Positions 42,653 to 49,852 are shown, counted from the first letter of the stretch. The stretch: DNA of 64,000 nt from Bacillota bacterium (GCA_023390655.1 JAEWCL010000019.1:1-64000); one strand, 5' to 3'. Made by a program: numbers and translations. Notes: generated by a model from the letters alone, not told the origin.

Positions 42653-43219
42653 ATGAGAAACGAGAAAACAAGAACCCTGGTATTCTGCGCGCTGGCCATT
42701 GCAGCCAATATTGTGCTGGGCGTGCTCACAAGTTCCTTGAAGCTGCCGCTGTATCTGGATACCATCGGCACCGTGTTTGTGGCGGTATTTGCCGGGCCGT
42801 GGTACGGTGCGGCTGTCGGCGGGCTGACAAACCTCCTGACGGGCATCCTGTTTAACGTCAAGGATATTCCGTTCCTGCTGGTCAACGTCGTCATTGGCAT
42901 TGTGGTGGGATTCATCGCAAAGAAGTATACGTTCAACTTCGTGGTTGCGCTCATTACCGGTTTAATTCTGAGCATTGTCGCCCCGCTCATCGGCACGCCG
43001 ATCGGTATCTGGGTCTACGGCGGCCTGACCGGCACGGGTATGGATTTCCTGTTCCTGTGGCTCAAGGAAAGCGGCGCGAGCATATTCGCCGCATCCTTTA
43101 TCCCCAAGGTGATCAACAACCTTTTAGATAAGGTGGGCACCTGCCTGCTTGTGTACCTGATGTGGAAGCACTTCCCCCAGCAGTACAAGCTGCGCAGTGG
43201 CGTCAAGACCGAAGGCTGA
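42653..43219 (+). CDS. ECF transporter S component (CD3073-like)
   Basis: 188-aa membrane protein with five to six helices and the hallmarks of an S component: VFCALAIAANIVLGVLTSSL at the N-terminus, then LPLYLDTIGTVFVAVFAGPW, YGAAVGGLTNLLTG and VPKVINNLLDKVGT-like IPKVINNLLDKVGTCLLVYL. The ligand is unknown. AAAGGGGAATTTACG precedes the ATG. It would need the shared ECF module (1-3.5 kb). A 14-bp hairpin follows. Confidence 0.8.
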   Translation: MRNEKTRTLVFCALAIAANIVLGVLTSSLKLPLYLDTIGTVFVAVFAGPWYGAAVGGLTNLLTGILFNVKDIPFLLVNVVIGIVVGFIAKKYTFNFVVALITGLILSIVAPLIGTPIGIWVYGGLTGTGMDFLFLWLKESGASIFAASFIPKVINNLLDKVGTCLLVYLMWKHFPQQYKLRSGVKTEG

Positions 43220-43240
43220 TCAATCAGAGAAGCCATAGAA

Positions 43241-43278
43241 AACCCTGCTAAGAAGTCTATTGATTTCTTAGCAGGGTT
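43241..43278 (+). terminator. Hairpin after the ECF S component
   Basis: Fourteen-base stem AACCCTGCTAAGAA / TTCTTAGCAGGGTT, but no clear T run. A second hairpin, ACAATAGGCCG / CGGCCTATTGT, follows at 43304-43340. Confidence 0.5.
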
Positions 43279-43368
43279 AAGCTAATAAGATTCGTGATGT
43301 AATACAATAGGCCGCCAGCGTTATGCGATCGGCCTATTGTAACAGCAATTCATATATCTTTGCCTATG

Positions 43369-44139
43369 TCAGCTTGCGCTAAGTTCAGGGCAATCCTTCC
43401 ACTCGCTGCCGGCGACGATCTGTTCGTCGATCTCTTTTTGTATCCGTTCCCAATCTTCTTTTAGCAATTCGGTTACGTTACCGTCCAGTTCTTGAAAGTA
43501 ATATACGCCCGCTTTTGTGATGACAGGGTATCGATTTATTATCTCTCCATAATTTTCCTTGTAATATGCATAATCATCGACGGTTATCGAAAGATACCGC
43601 TTTTGATTCACAGGCTTAGATTCGGAATCAAGTTCAAAAATGGTCTTCGTGGGAGCAATCCAATAATTGTACGTTTCAAGCAACTTTCCCTCTTTTAACG
43701 GCTGCGTAAAACAATTCATTTCTAAATCATCAATGTAAATGCATTCTACATTTCCGTCCTCATAACGGAAAAGCGCCGAGTCGTGATTGGGGGTCAGCTG
43801 AATGAACAGTTCATCGCTGCCGTCCCTGTTGAAATCCATCAATAGATATTTCCATTCGCATTTTCCGTTTTGAGAATCCATCTTGTATAAATACTCCATC
43901 TCTGATTTATAGTCATCCTCATTTATCAGAGTAAAGTCTCCTGACAGGATAGACCGATACGCGTTCCACGCATCGTTCCCGTCCTGATTTGTGTCTGCTT
44001 CCAAATCACTTGTATTCGTTGCGGGAATACTCACCATTTCAACTTCCATTCCGGATTGGGGCGGTACACGCTCAGAACATCCCGAACACCAGAAAAGGAA
44101 TACCACCATTGCCATCAGATATAAAGCGCGTACCTTCAT
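43369..44139 (-). CDS. Hypothetical lipoprotein
   Basis: 256 aa. Signal VRALYLMAMVVFLFWCSGC ends in a lipobox (CSGC), so it is tethered outside the membrane. The mature part has a calcium-loop/VCBS-like patch, MDFNRDGSDELFIQL, and an N-terminal YRSILSGDFTLINEDDYKSE; similar DxNxDG repeats occur in many Clostridia lipoproteins of unknown role. GGAGGATGTGAACAT precedes the ATG. Codon use is less GC-rich than its neighbours. Confidence 0.7.
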   Translation of the reverse strand: MKVRALYLMAMVVFLFWCSGCSERVPPQSGMEVEMVSIPATNTSDLEADTNQDGNDAWNAYRSILSGDFTLINEDDYKSEMEYLYKMDSQNGKCEWKYLLMDFNRDGSDELFIQLTPNHDSALFRYEDGNVECIYIDDLEMNCFTQPLKEGKLLETYNYWIAPTKTIFELDSESKPVNQKRYLSITVDDYAYYKENYGEIINRYPVITKAGVYYFQELDGNVTELLKEDWERIQKEIDEQIVAGSEWKDCPELSAS

Positions 44140-44322
44140 ATGTTCACATCCTCCATGTTATAAAACTGAAATCGCTTTTACGTTCCTGCGATAAGTACTA
44201 TGGCTAAAATTGAAGAATAGCACATATCACAAGGAGAACGCTTTTATCTCTTCCCGCATGCCCTTGTCCTTTGTGGAAAAAATGCCGCTGCGCGCGGCAT
44301 TTGCACCTATCTGTTGCTTCTT

Positions 44323-44967
44323 TTACCCGTCCTTGAGCAGCGTTTCCACCATGCCGCACAGCGCTTCGATCAAGACGTCCCCATCCTGCTGCGGATCGAT
44401 GCCCGTATAGGCGATCAGACGCTCGTGATAATATTCCGATGCGAACGAGAACTGGAAGGCCAACACAAGGTTATCCATCAAAAACGCCATGCAGCCTTCC
44501 TTGACGCCGGTTTCCCCAGTTTTACGGATGGCGCGGCGGTAGGAGGCGATGGTGCGCTCCTCAATCCGCCTTGCAAGCTGTGTCGCCATAGGGGAGGGCA
44601 TTGCCGCCGTCACGCCAAGATACACGCGGTTATAGTCCGGGTAGGCCAGCGCAAATCCACGCGCGCAGACAAGCATATAGCGGAACAGCGTGAGCGCGTC
44701 CGGCACCTCCCGCATGGTTTCGATCACGGGGGCGAGCAGCTCCTGCGTGCCGTAATCCACAAGACCCAGGAAGAGCGCCTGCTTGGTGGTAAAATATTGG
44801 AACAGGGAGCCTACGCTCACGCCTGCCCTGCGGGCGATCACATTTGTGTTCGCAGCGTCAAAGCCATGCTGTGCGAACTCCGCTGCAGCGGCGTCAAAGA
44901 TCTTTTTCTGCTTTTCAGGCGCAAGCCGCAGGAATACCTTGGTTGCGTGGGGAGAAGAAAATTCCAT
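44323..44967 (-). CDS. TetR-family transcriptional regulator
   Basis: 214 aa. N-terminal helix-turn-helix KKIFDAAAAEFAQHGFDAAN, TNVIARRAGVSVGSLFQYFT, TKQALFLGLV is a full TetR DNA-binding domain; the C-terminal half is helical and unassigned. GGAGGCGGGC precedes ATG 44967. It lies 59 bases downstream of the sigma-like gene on the same strand and could be cotranscribed with it. Confidence 0.88.
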   Translation of the reverse strand: MEFSSPHATKVFLRLAPEKQKKIFDAAAAEFAQHGFDAANTNVIARRAGVSVGSLFQYFTTKQALFLGLVDYGTQELLAPVIETMREVPDALTLFRYMLVCARGFALAYPDYNRVYLGVTAAMPSPMATQLARRIEERTIASYRRAIRKTGETGVKEGCMAFLMDNLVLAFQFSFASEYYHERLIAYTGIDPQQDGDVLIEALCGMVETLLKDG

Positions 44968-45026
44968 GCCCGCCTCCTGCTTTGTTGTGTTGGGGACGCG
45001 CCGGCTGCACCGGCACGGGCTTCTCC

Positions 45027-45740
45027 TTAGAACAGGGGAAACAGCGTCTCATTAAACCATGCGTAGCCAAGGTCCCACCGCGGCAATATGGAAAGCGTAC
45101 CAAGAAGGCCGACCAGCACCCATATCAGCAGCAGGGCCGTTACGCCCAAAGCGGCCACGGAAAGCCACGCGCCGCGCGGTTCCGGCTCCTCCTCCTCGGG
45201 CAGGCGCATCAAGCGCCTTTGCGCGCGTTCCTCCAGCGCCGCCGCTTCTTCTTCCGTATACCGGCGGGGCCTGTCCGAAACCGTTGCAGCCGCAGTCTGC
45301 GGGCGCACGATTGTCATCCGCGGCGATTCCTGCCGGGGTACTTCCCGCCGGGGCGGTTCCTGACGCGGCACCTCCTGGGGCGGTTCCTGGCGTGGCGCCT
45401 CCTGCCATACCGCCTCCGGGTGCGGCGCTTCTTGGCGCGCCGTCTCCGTGCGCGGCACTTCCACGGGCGCTGCATCCCCGCGCATCATCCTGCGCAGGCG
45501 CGCCTGCTTGGCGGTAAGCGCATCGAGCCAGCCATAGAGGTCCCCAAGGTACGGGCCTTTGGAGCGGATGGTCTGGTACATTTCGCGGAATACCGCCACA
45601 ACCACCTGCCTGGCCTCCTCCTCGTTCTGGGTGGATTCGAGCGCGACGCGGTAAACGGTTTTGTTATAGCGCGTGTACAGCGTGGCGAAGGCTTCCCTGT
45701 CGCCCTGCTGGATACGCCGCATCAGTGCGTTGAGATCCAT
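45027..45740 (-). CDS. Sigma-70 region 2-like protein with Pro/Glu/Arg linker and C-terminal membrane anchor
   Basis: 237 aa. Residues 3-75 read like ECF sigma region 2: LMRRIQQGDREAFATLYTRY, then VYRVALESTQNEEEARQVVV and FREMYQTI. Region 4 is absent. Residues ~90-155 are a repetitive Pro/Glu/Arg/Gln linker (units like PRQEPP, RQEAP), then an acidic/Arg helix, and one membrane helix, WLSVAALGVTALLLIWVLVG, near residue 185. Start at ATG 45740 behind GGGGGAGGTG. It may be a membrane-tethered sigma-like regulator or a repurposed domain; DNA or core binding is unproven. Confidence 0.65.
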   Translation of the reverse strand: MDLNALMRRIQQGDREAFATLYTRYNKTVYRVALESTQNEEEARQVVVAVFREMYQTIRSKGPYLGDLYGWLDALTAKQARLRRMMRGDAAPVEVPRTETARQEAPHPEAVWQEAPRQEPPQEVPRQEPPRREVPRQESPRMTIVRPQTAAATVSDRPRRYTEEEAAALEERAQRRLMRLPEEEEPEPRGAWLSVAALGVTALLLIWVLVGLLGTLSILPRWDLGYAWFNETLFPLF

Positions 45741-45768
45741 GCGGCACCTCCCCCTGTCGTTCCTTTCC

Positions 45769-45796
45769 ATTTTATCATGCATTGTTCGACACGCAA
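45769..45796 (-). promoter_or_regulatory. Promoter of the sigma-like gene
   Basis: Minus-strand TTGCGT (45791-45796), 16-base spacer, TAAAAT (45769-45774). Confidence 0.55.
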
Positions 45797-45954
45797 AGGG
45801 GCTGTCGCGCGAAGTGGATACAATAGGGGCTTTCCGCCCATGTACTTGATGCTGCGGCGGATTCGCGGACCCTCTTACGGGTTGCGCCCTCCATGCCCTA
45901 TGCTCCTTCGCTTAGAAGCAAGCGCTTACTAGTGGTTTCATTTTTTGCTGCGCA

Positions 45955-46056
45955 ACCAATCCGCTTCATTAGGGCGCAGGGGGAGCGGGGGGCGGAGCCC
46001 TCCGCTATTAAATAAAATAGTTAACCGCCGCCACCATAGTGGCGATACCTTAGCCA
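45955..46056 (+). repeat. Modular intergenic hairpin repeat, copy 8
   Basis: GGGGGGCGGAGCCCTCC, CGCTATTAAATAAAATAGTT and GTGGCGATACCTTAG; closest to copy 7. Confidence 0.75.
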
Positions 46057-46115
46057 GCAGCCTCCCGTCATATTTCTTCCGCTCCTTCATAGGCTGTAAG
46101 GCGGAGGTGTCGCCT

Positions 46116-47120
46116 GTGGAGCATATCAACTGGAAACGGGTTTTCTCCATTGCGGGATTGATCATATTGCTGATTTTGCTGCTGCGCGGCTGTATGTTTG
46201 CCTGCACAGCGCCCGAAGGCGAAGCGGAACGCCCGAAGCCGGGGAAAGAGCGGCTGGTCATTGTATACGATACGGACAGCAAAAAGAACGTTTCCATGCC
46301 GGTGGAAACCTACCTGGAACGGGTGGTGGCGGCGGAAATGCCCGCCTCTTTTCATGTGGAGGCGTTGAAGGCGCAGGCAGTCGCCGCACGCACCTACACC
46401 TACAAGCGCATGGCGGACGGCGGCCACGCGCACAACGCGCAGCTCTGTACCGACAGCACCTGCTGCCAGGCGTACGACAGCGATGCGGACTGCCGCAAAA
46501 AATGGGGCGCTTCCTATGAAGCTAATATGAAAAAAATCCGCACCGCCGTGGAGGAAACGGCGGGAGAGGTGCTCGAATACAACGGCGCATTGATCGAGGC
46601 GCTCTACCACGCCGCCTCCGGCGGACAGACGGAGGACAGTGAGAATGTATTTGCTTCCGCCCAACCGTACCTGCGGGGCGTGGAAAGTGAAAACGAGGTG
46701 GGTTCGAGCCACTTGCAGGATGAAGAACGCATGACGAGGAAGGAATTCGCAACTGCGGTCAACAAAAAATTTCCCAAGGCGGGGCTCAAAGCCGCCTCCC
46801 TTGAAAAGCAGGTGGCAATTGAGGAACGTTTTGAAAGCGGGCGTGTGGAAACCATACGGCTGGGCAAGGTGGAGGCGACGGGCCGCGAGCTGCGCGGCGC
46901 TTTGGAATTGCGGAGCGCGTGGTTTACCATTGAATTCGGCAAGGAGGATGTCGTCATCAACACCCGCGGATACGGCCACGGCGTGGGCATGAGCCAATCG
47001 GGCGCCAACGGCATGGCGCAGGAGGGGAAGGGCTACCGCGAAATTCTGAAGCATTATTATACGGGCGTGGAGATCGTAAACCTTGAGGAACCGTCCACAC
47101 CCGTCCCGAAGAAGGCGTAA
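46116..47120 (+). CDS. spoIID: Stage II sporulation protein D
   Basis: 334 aa, anchored lytic transglycosylase for engulfment of the forespore. N-terminal membrane helix (VFSIAGLIILLILLLRG), then the SpoIID core: VPVETYLERVVAAEMPASF-like MPVETYLERVVAAEMPASF near residue 60, HVEALKAQAVAARTYTY, HAASGGQTEDSENVF and the ending TRGYGHGVGMSQSGANGMA, including the catalytic Glu region. GTG 46116 is chosen because GGAGGTG lies just upstream and it puts the membrane helix near the start; the longer frame runs through repeat copy 8. Confidence 0.93.
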   Translation: MEHINWKRVFSIAGLIILLILLLRGCMFACTAPEGEAERPKPGKERLVIVYDTDSKKNVSMPVETYLERVVAAEMPASFHVEALKAQAVAARTYTYKRMADGGHAHNAQLCTDSTCCQAYDSDADCRKKWGASYEANMKKIRTAVEETAGEVLEYNGALIEALYHAASGGQTEDSENVFASAQPYLRGVESENEVGSSHLQDEERMTRKEFATAVNKKFPKAGLKAASLEKQVAIEERFESGRVETIRLGKVEATGRELRGALELRSAWFTIEFGKEDVVINTRGYGHGVGMSQSGANGMAQEGKGYREILKHYYTGVEIVNLEEPSTPVPKKA

Positions 47121-47145
47121 CAGAAAACGCTTGTAAAGCTGTGAA

Positions 47146-47173
47146 TTGACAAAACGCATCCGCATGGTACAAT
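47146..47173 (+). promoter_or_regulatory. Promoter of the tRNA-Leu gene
   Basis: TTGACA (47146-47151), 16-base spacer, TACAAT (47168-47173). Confidence 0.8.
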
Positions 47174-47188
47174 ATTTTTACGCGCAAT

Positions 47189-47225
47189 TGGTGGAGCATG
47201 GGGGAGTCGAACCCCCGGCATCCAT
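47189..47225 (-). pseudogene. 3' fragment of a second tRNA gene, antisense
   Basis: Read on the minus strand: TGCCGGGGGTTCGACTCCCC continues to CATGCTCCACCA. That is a T-arm with a 5-bp stem and a normal TTCGACT loop, an acceptor 3' strand ATGCTCC, discriminator A and an encoded CCA. The 5' half (GGAGCAT...) is absent upstream. It lies between the tRNA-Leu promoter and tRNA-Leu, so the tRNA-Leu precursor carries its antisense. Confidence 0.75.
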
Positions 47226-47236
47226 TGCGCCGTTAT

Positions 47237-47319
47237 GCGGATGTGGCGGAACGGCATACGCAACGGACTTAAAATCCGTCGGGGAAACCTTGCGGGTTCA
47301 AATCCCGCCATCCGCACCA
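47237..47319 (+). tRNA. tRNA-Leu (anticodon TAA)
   Basis: 83 bases with encoded CCA. Acceptor GCGGATG pairs with CATCCGC; the D-arm is TGGCGGAACGGCATACGCA, the anticodon stem-loop ACGGA-CTTAAAA-TCCGT reads UUA, the long variable arm is CGGGGAAACCTTG, and the T-arm is GCGGGTTCAAATCCCGC. Two partial copies of its 3' end follow downstream. Confidence 0.96.
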
Positions 47320-47348
47320 ACTATAAAAGCCACCCAGCGGGTGGCTTT
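47320..47348 (+). terminator. Terminator of tRNA-Leu
   Basis: CTATAAAAGCCACCC / GGGTGGCTTTTATAG stem; T run inside the descending arm. Confidence 0.8.
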
Positions 47349-47492
47349 TATAGTTGGTATAGAAGTTAGAAGGGATTTGAAGCCGCGGCTGTGGAGCAGC
47401 AAAATTGCTCCAGTGGAGCGATTTTAGCGGCCGGCTTTCAGGCTGCAAGCGGCGCAGCGTGAAACGCTAGCAAGCGAAGCGTAGCCTGAAAG

Positions 47493-47512
47493 AAATCCCG
47501 CCATCCGCACCA
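47493..47512 (+). repeat. Direct repeat of the tRNA-Leu 3' end (copy 2)
   Basis: AAATCCCGCCATCCGCACCA is identical to tRNA-Leu positions 47300-47319, followed by its own terminator hairpin (AAAAGGCATA / TATGCCTTTT, 47516-47552). Such direct repeats are what site-specific integration at a tRNA 3' end leaves behind (att-like). Confidence 0.8.
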
Positions 47513-47622
47513 AAAAAGGCATATTTTCCGCCAAGGGGAAGGTATGCCTTTTAGTTTATAAAAAAGCGTGATATGATAAATTGTATCAGAGCAAAGGCGG
47601 CTATGTTATGTGAGGCGACATT

Positions 47623-48060
47623 ATGAATGTAAGGGAAATAAGAGGAACCGATTTGCAGCCACTGCTCAAGTTGTATACCCAGCTTCATGATAATTCCATG
47701 CCAACAATGAGTTCTTCATTATCAGATATCTGGTGCGATATTTTGGATGATAAATTTCATCACATTATTGTTGCAGTAGAAGAAGAGAAAATTGTATCGT
47801 CTTGTGTACTGATCGTCGTTCCCAATCTCACGCACGCCCAACGTCCATACGCTTTTATAGAAAACGTTATAACCGATGAGCAGCATAGGAAGCGGGGGTT
47901 TGCTTCAGCTTGTCTCGAATACGCAAAGCAAATTGCAAAACTGAGCAATTGTTATAAAATTATGCTGATGACCGGAAGCAAAAAGGAAAGCACACTAAAC
48001 TTCTACAAGAGGGCAGGATATAATGCGGAAGATAAAACCGCATTTATTCAATGGCTGTGA
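47623..48060 (+). CDS. GNAT-family N-acetyltransferase
   Basis: 145 aa, transfers an acetyl group from acetyl-CoA to an unknown amine. The acetyl-CoA loop is DEQHRKRGFASACLEYAKQI near residue 88, preceded by AFIENVIT and followed by YKIMLMTGSKKESTLNFYKR and AGY, all normal for the family. GAGGCGACATT precedes the ATG. The gene is clearly more AT-rich than the neighbouring chromosome and lies in the cassette between tRNA-end copies 2 and 3. Confidence 0.88.
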   Translation: MNVREIRGTDLQPLLKLYTQLHDNSMPTMSSSLSDIWCDILDDKFHHIIVAVEEEKIVSSCVLIVVPNLTHAQRPYAFIENVITDEQHRKRGFASACLEYAKQIAKLSNCYKIMLMTGSKKESTLNFYKRAGYNAEDKTAFIQWL

Positions 48061-48154
48061 GTTTGCGGAAGAAGCCCCCCTTGCTTACTTAACTCCAACT
48101 TTACCCGACTAATCAGATAAACTTATAAATTTTATTTATATGATTTGTTCAAGA

Positions 48155-48187
48155 AGAAAAGCCATCCAAAGGGTGGCTTTTTTTCTT
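48155..48187 (+). terminator. Terminator downstream of the acetyltransferase gene
   Basis: AAAAGCCATCC / GGGTGGCTTTTTTT. It is followed by the segment GGGAGATTTGAAGCCGCGG, which also follows the tRNA-Leu terminator. Confidence 0.75.
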
Positions 48188-48250
48188 GGCATGAATTCAG
48201 GGAGATTTGAAGCCGCGGAACAGCCGCGGTTTAACTTATTCCACCTCTTA

Positions 48251-48466
48251 TTAGGAAGGATACCTCGCCTTCTTATTCGTCCGGTTCACCAAATAATCAA
48301 TACTGGTATCAAACAAATCCGCAAGTCTAATCAAGACTGATATTGGAATATTCAGATTGCCCAATTCATAATCGGAATAGGTCGTTTGATGGATGTTCAG
48401 ATACGCAGCCATTTCCGCCTGCGTCATATCTTTATCTTCACGCATGTTCCGTATTCTTTCATACAT
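48251..48466 (-). CDS. Small XRE-family repressor, module A
   Basis: 71 aa, single helix-turn-helix domain: MYERIRNMREDKDMTQAEMA, then YLNIHQTTYSDYELGNLNIP, VSVLIRLADLFDTSIDYLV-like VLIRLADLFDTSIDYLVNRT. ATG 48466 is chosen because AGGGTGA precedes it and a truncated paralog at 54.7 kb begins at the same codon. It is divergent from the module protein at 48570, and two 15-bp palindromes between them are probably its operators. Confidence 0.88.
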   Translation of the reverse strand: MYERIRNMREDKDMTQAEMAAYLNIHQTTYSDYELGNLNIPISVLIRLADLFDTSIDYLVNRTNKKARYPS

Positions 48467-48493
48467 CGTTATCACCCTGCTATATTATGCGGT

Positions 48494-48538
48494 AAGGGAA
48501 TATCCCTTATTGACTTTTAAGGGATATTCCCTTAAAAT
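48494..48538 (+). promoter_or_regulatory. Promoter and twin operators of module A
   Basis: Palindromes AAGGGAATATCCCTT (48494-48508) and AAGGGATATTCCCTT (48519-48533), 25 bp centre to centre. Rightward TTGACT (48510-48515), 17-base spacer, TAAAAT (48533-48538): the second palindrome fills the spacer, so binding there would block the promoter. Confidence 0.8.
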
Positions 48539-48569
48539 GACTTAGAGGAAAATAAGCAGGGGGCATATC

Positions 48570-48803
48570 GTGAACAAAGAAATCCGTCAGGCGGACCAAA
48601 GCCACATCGAACGCGCCCTCACCACGATCGCTTCCCAAATAGCTGATGCGACTGAGCTATCCCAAAAGGCAAAAGAATTAGCGGCCAACTCAGAGTTACT
48701 GCTGATTGCCGCGCAGCAGGAGCTTGAAGCCCTGTATCTTTCTTTGGAGCAGCAGGGGGAACGAACGCTCAGCATATACCGGGGAACCTCTTCTGGTTCC
48801 TGA
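48570..48803 (+). CDS. Module protein 1 (novel ~77-aa helical family)
   Basis: 77 aa, no known family. Almost wholly helical with a heptad-like core, IADATELSQKAKELAANSEL then LLIAAQQELEALYLSLEQQ; no cysteine, signal or membrane segment. A paralog at 55.0 kb shares 34 of 39 core residues, and the two differ at about 17 synonymous but only five non-synonymous codons there, good evidence that it is translated and selected. GTG 48570 follows AGCAGGGGGCAT. Regulated by the divergent XRE protein. Confidence 0.75.
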   Translation: MNKEIRQADQSHIERALTTIASQIADATELSQKAKELAANSELLLIAAQQELEALYLSLEQQGERTLSIYRGTSSGS

Positions 48804-48913
48804 AAACAGACTTTCTCTTGTCGTTACAGCGTCGCACAGAGCGGCCTTCGCAGGAGACGCTTCGGGCACCAAGCCTGCGGGCCATCGCAACCATGCGAAG
48901 CGGAACCTGAAAG

Positions 48914-48934
48914 AAGTCTCCCTCATCCGCAACA
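48914..48934 (+). repeat. Degenerate tRNA-Leu 3' end (copy 3)
   Basis: AAGTCTCCCTCATCCGCAACA, preceded by CCTGAAAGA and followed by AAAAAGGCA exactly as copy 2 is. A terminator-like hairpin follows (AAGGCAATCGCC / GGCGGTTGTCTT, about 48939-48966). Confidence 0.65.
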
Positions 48935-48982
48935 AAAAAGGCAATCGCCCTTGTGGCGGTTGTCTTTCTTATCATTTGAAAG

Positions 48983-49010
48983 TTGTTATATGCCCAAATT
49001 GGGGTATATT
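48983..49010 (+). promoter_or_regulatory. Promoter of the cupin gene
   Basis: TTGTTA (48983-48988), 16-base spacer, TATATT (49005-49010). The palindrome CCCAAATTGGG (48993-49003) fills the spacer and may be an operator. Confidence 0.5.
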
Positions 49011-49043
49011 AAAGCCCTAGGCTAACTTAAAGGAGGCTTCTCT

Positions 49044-49391
49044 ATGAACAAGTTTATTTTCAATGACTATTTTCATGAGCCGCAGGGGAAAATCGCCAAG
49101 CGGATGCTTTTTAAAAGCGATAATGTCATTGCCTTTGTTCTAAACATTGCAAAAGGGGAAATATTGCCGGGACACACACATCTGGAATCAACCCTTTTGC
49201 TGCAGGTCATGGCGGGTAACGCCAGGGTTGTGACGGATGGCAAGGAAACCCCGTTGCAGGTGGGCGAGTTGATGCAGGTTGACGGGCAGGAAAGCTTGCA
49301 GGTGATCAACACCGGCGACGATGTCTTGCGCCTTTACGTCACAATTTCACCAATGGGTTCAGAGGCCTTTGCAACAGATGCAAATGTTTAA
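49044..49391 (+). CDS. Small cupin-domain protein
   Basis: 115 aa, a single cupin beta barrel: AFVLNIAKGEILPGHTHLES with the metal-binding His pair and Glu near residues 44-48, then GNARVVTDGKETPLQVGELM and the second-motif region around 90. Possibly a ligand or metal sensor, or a small isomerase; the second His of the motif is not obvious. AAAGGAGGCTTCTCT precedes the ATG. Stands alone between tRNA-end copy 3 and the phage-like switch. Confidence 0.82.
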   Translation: MNKFIFNDYFHEPQGKIAKRMLFKSDNVIAFVLNIAKGEILPGHTHLESTLLLQVMAGNARVVTDGKETPLQVGELMQVDGQESLQVINTGDDVLRLYVTISPMGSEAFATDANV

Positions 49392-49529
49392 TGGCTAATC
49401 TCTATCCTTGCTTAAAGGGGAGATAAGCACACAGCAGCGTTATCATGATTTGCTTCTCACGCTAAAGTGCAAAAGCACTGAAAAGACTTTTTATGAAATG
49501 CGTGAGGACTCCTTTTTATACGATTCATG

Positions 49530-49561
49530 CAAAAGAAAAGCCACCCGGCGGGTGGCTTTTT
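49530..49561 (+). terminator. Terminator before the phage-like switch
   Basis: AAAAGCCACCC / GGGTGGCTTTTT, same family as those at 47.33 and 48.16 kb, again followed by AATTAGAAGGGAGTTGAA. Confidence 0.8.
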
Positions 49562-49585
49562 CCATAAATTAGAAGGGAGTTGAAC

Positions 49586-49729
49586 TCACTGTTCAAGCCT
49601 GCCGTCATCCTCGCCGTTGTCAGCGCCAATATACATTTGTTCACACGCCTGTTGGCAGTTTTGCAGCATCTCAATCGCTTTGCTTAAATGATTAAAAAGG
49701 TAGTAATACATTCGTTCATAGTCAGGCAC
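49586..49729 (-). CDS. Phage-type small protein, 47 aa
   Basis: Starts with GTG 49729 behind AAAAGGAGTGTAAAT. The translation, PDYERMYYYLFNHLSKAIEM then LQNCQQACEQMYI and an acidic tail, fits the short proteins of the YYxLFNxxTxAIExL type that sit beside repressors in Firmicute prophages. Function unknown. Divergent from the XRE gene at 49853, with three operator-like palindromes between. Not long enough for ordinary ORF thresholds. Confidence 0.75.
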   Translation of the reverse strand: MPDYERMYYYLFNHLSKAIEMLQNCQQACEQMYIGADNGEDDGRLEQ

Positions 49730-49744
49730 ATTTACACTCCTTTT

Positions 49745-49841
49745 CAGTGATATATCACTGTTTTATCACATCAGGCATGTTAGTGCCATATCACTAACAT
49801 GCGATTGTAAAAAAGTTTACGCTTGTAGTGATATACCACTG
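49745..49841. promoter_or_regulatory. Three operator palindromes of the 49.7-kb divergent switch
   Basis: CAGTGATATATCACTG (49745-49760, perfect), TTAGTGCCATATCACTAA (49780-49797) and TAGTGATATACCACTG (49826-49841); consensus AGTG-N6-CACT. The outer two abut the ribosome sites of the two divergent genes, like a phage lysogeny switch. Confidence 0.85.
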
Positions 49842-49852
49842 GAGGTTTATAA

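Noticed and set aside
44844..45932. A 362-aa Arg/Pro-rich plus-strand frame opposite the sigma-like gene
   Set aside because: It is the complement of the repetitive Pro/Glu/Arg linker and two genes; no start signal.
47146..47427. Plus-strand frame reading ATQRVAF across the tRNA-Leu terminator
   Set aside because: It begins in the tRNA promoter and covers the tRNA gene and terminator. ATQRVAF-type peptides are translated terminator hairpins; the same occurs at 48140-48340.
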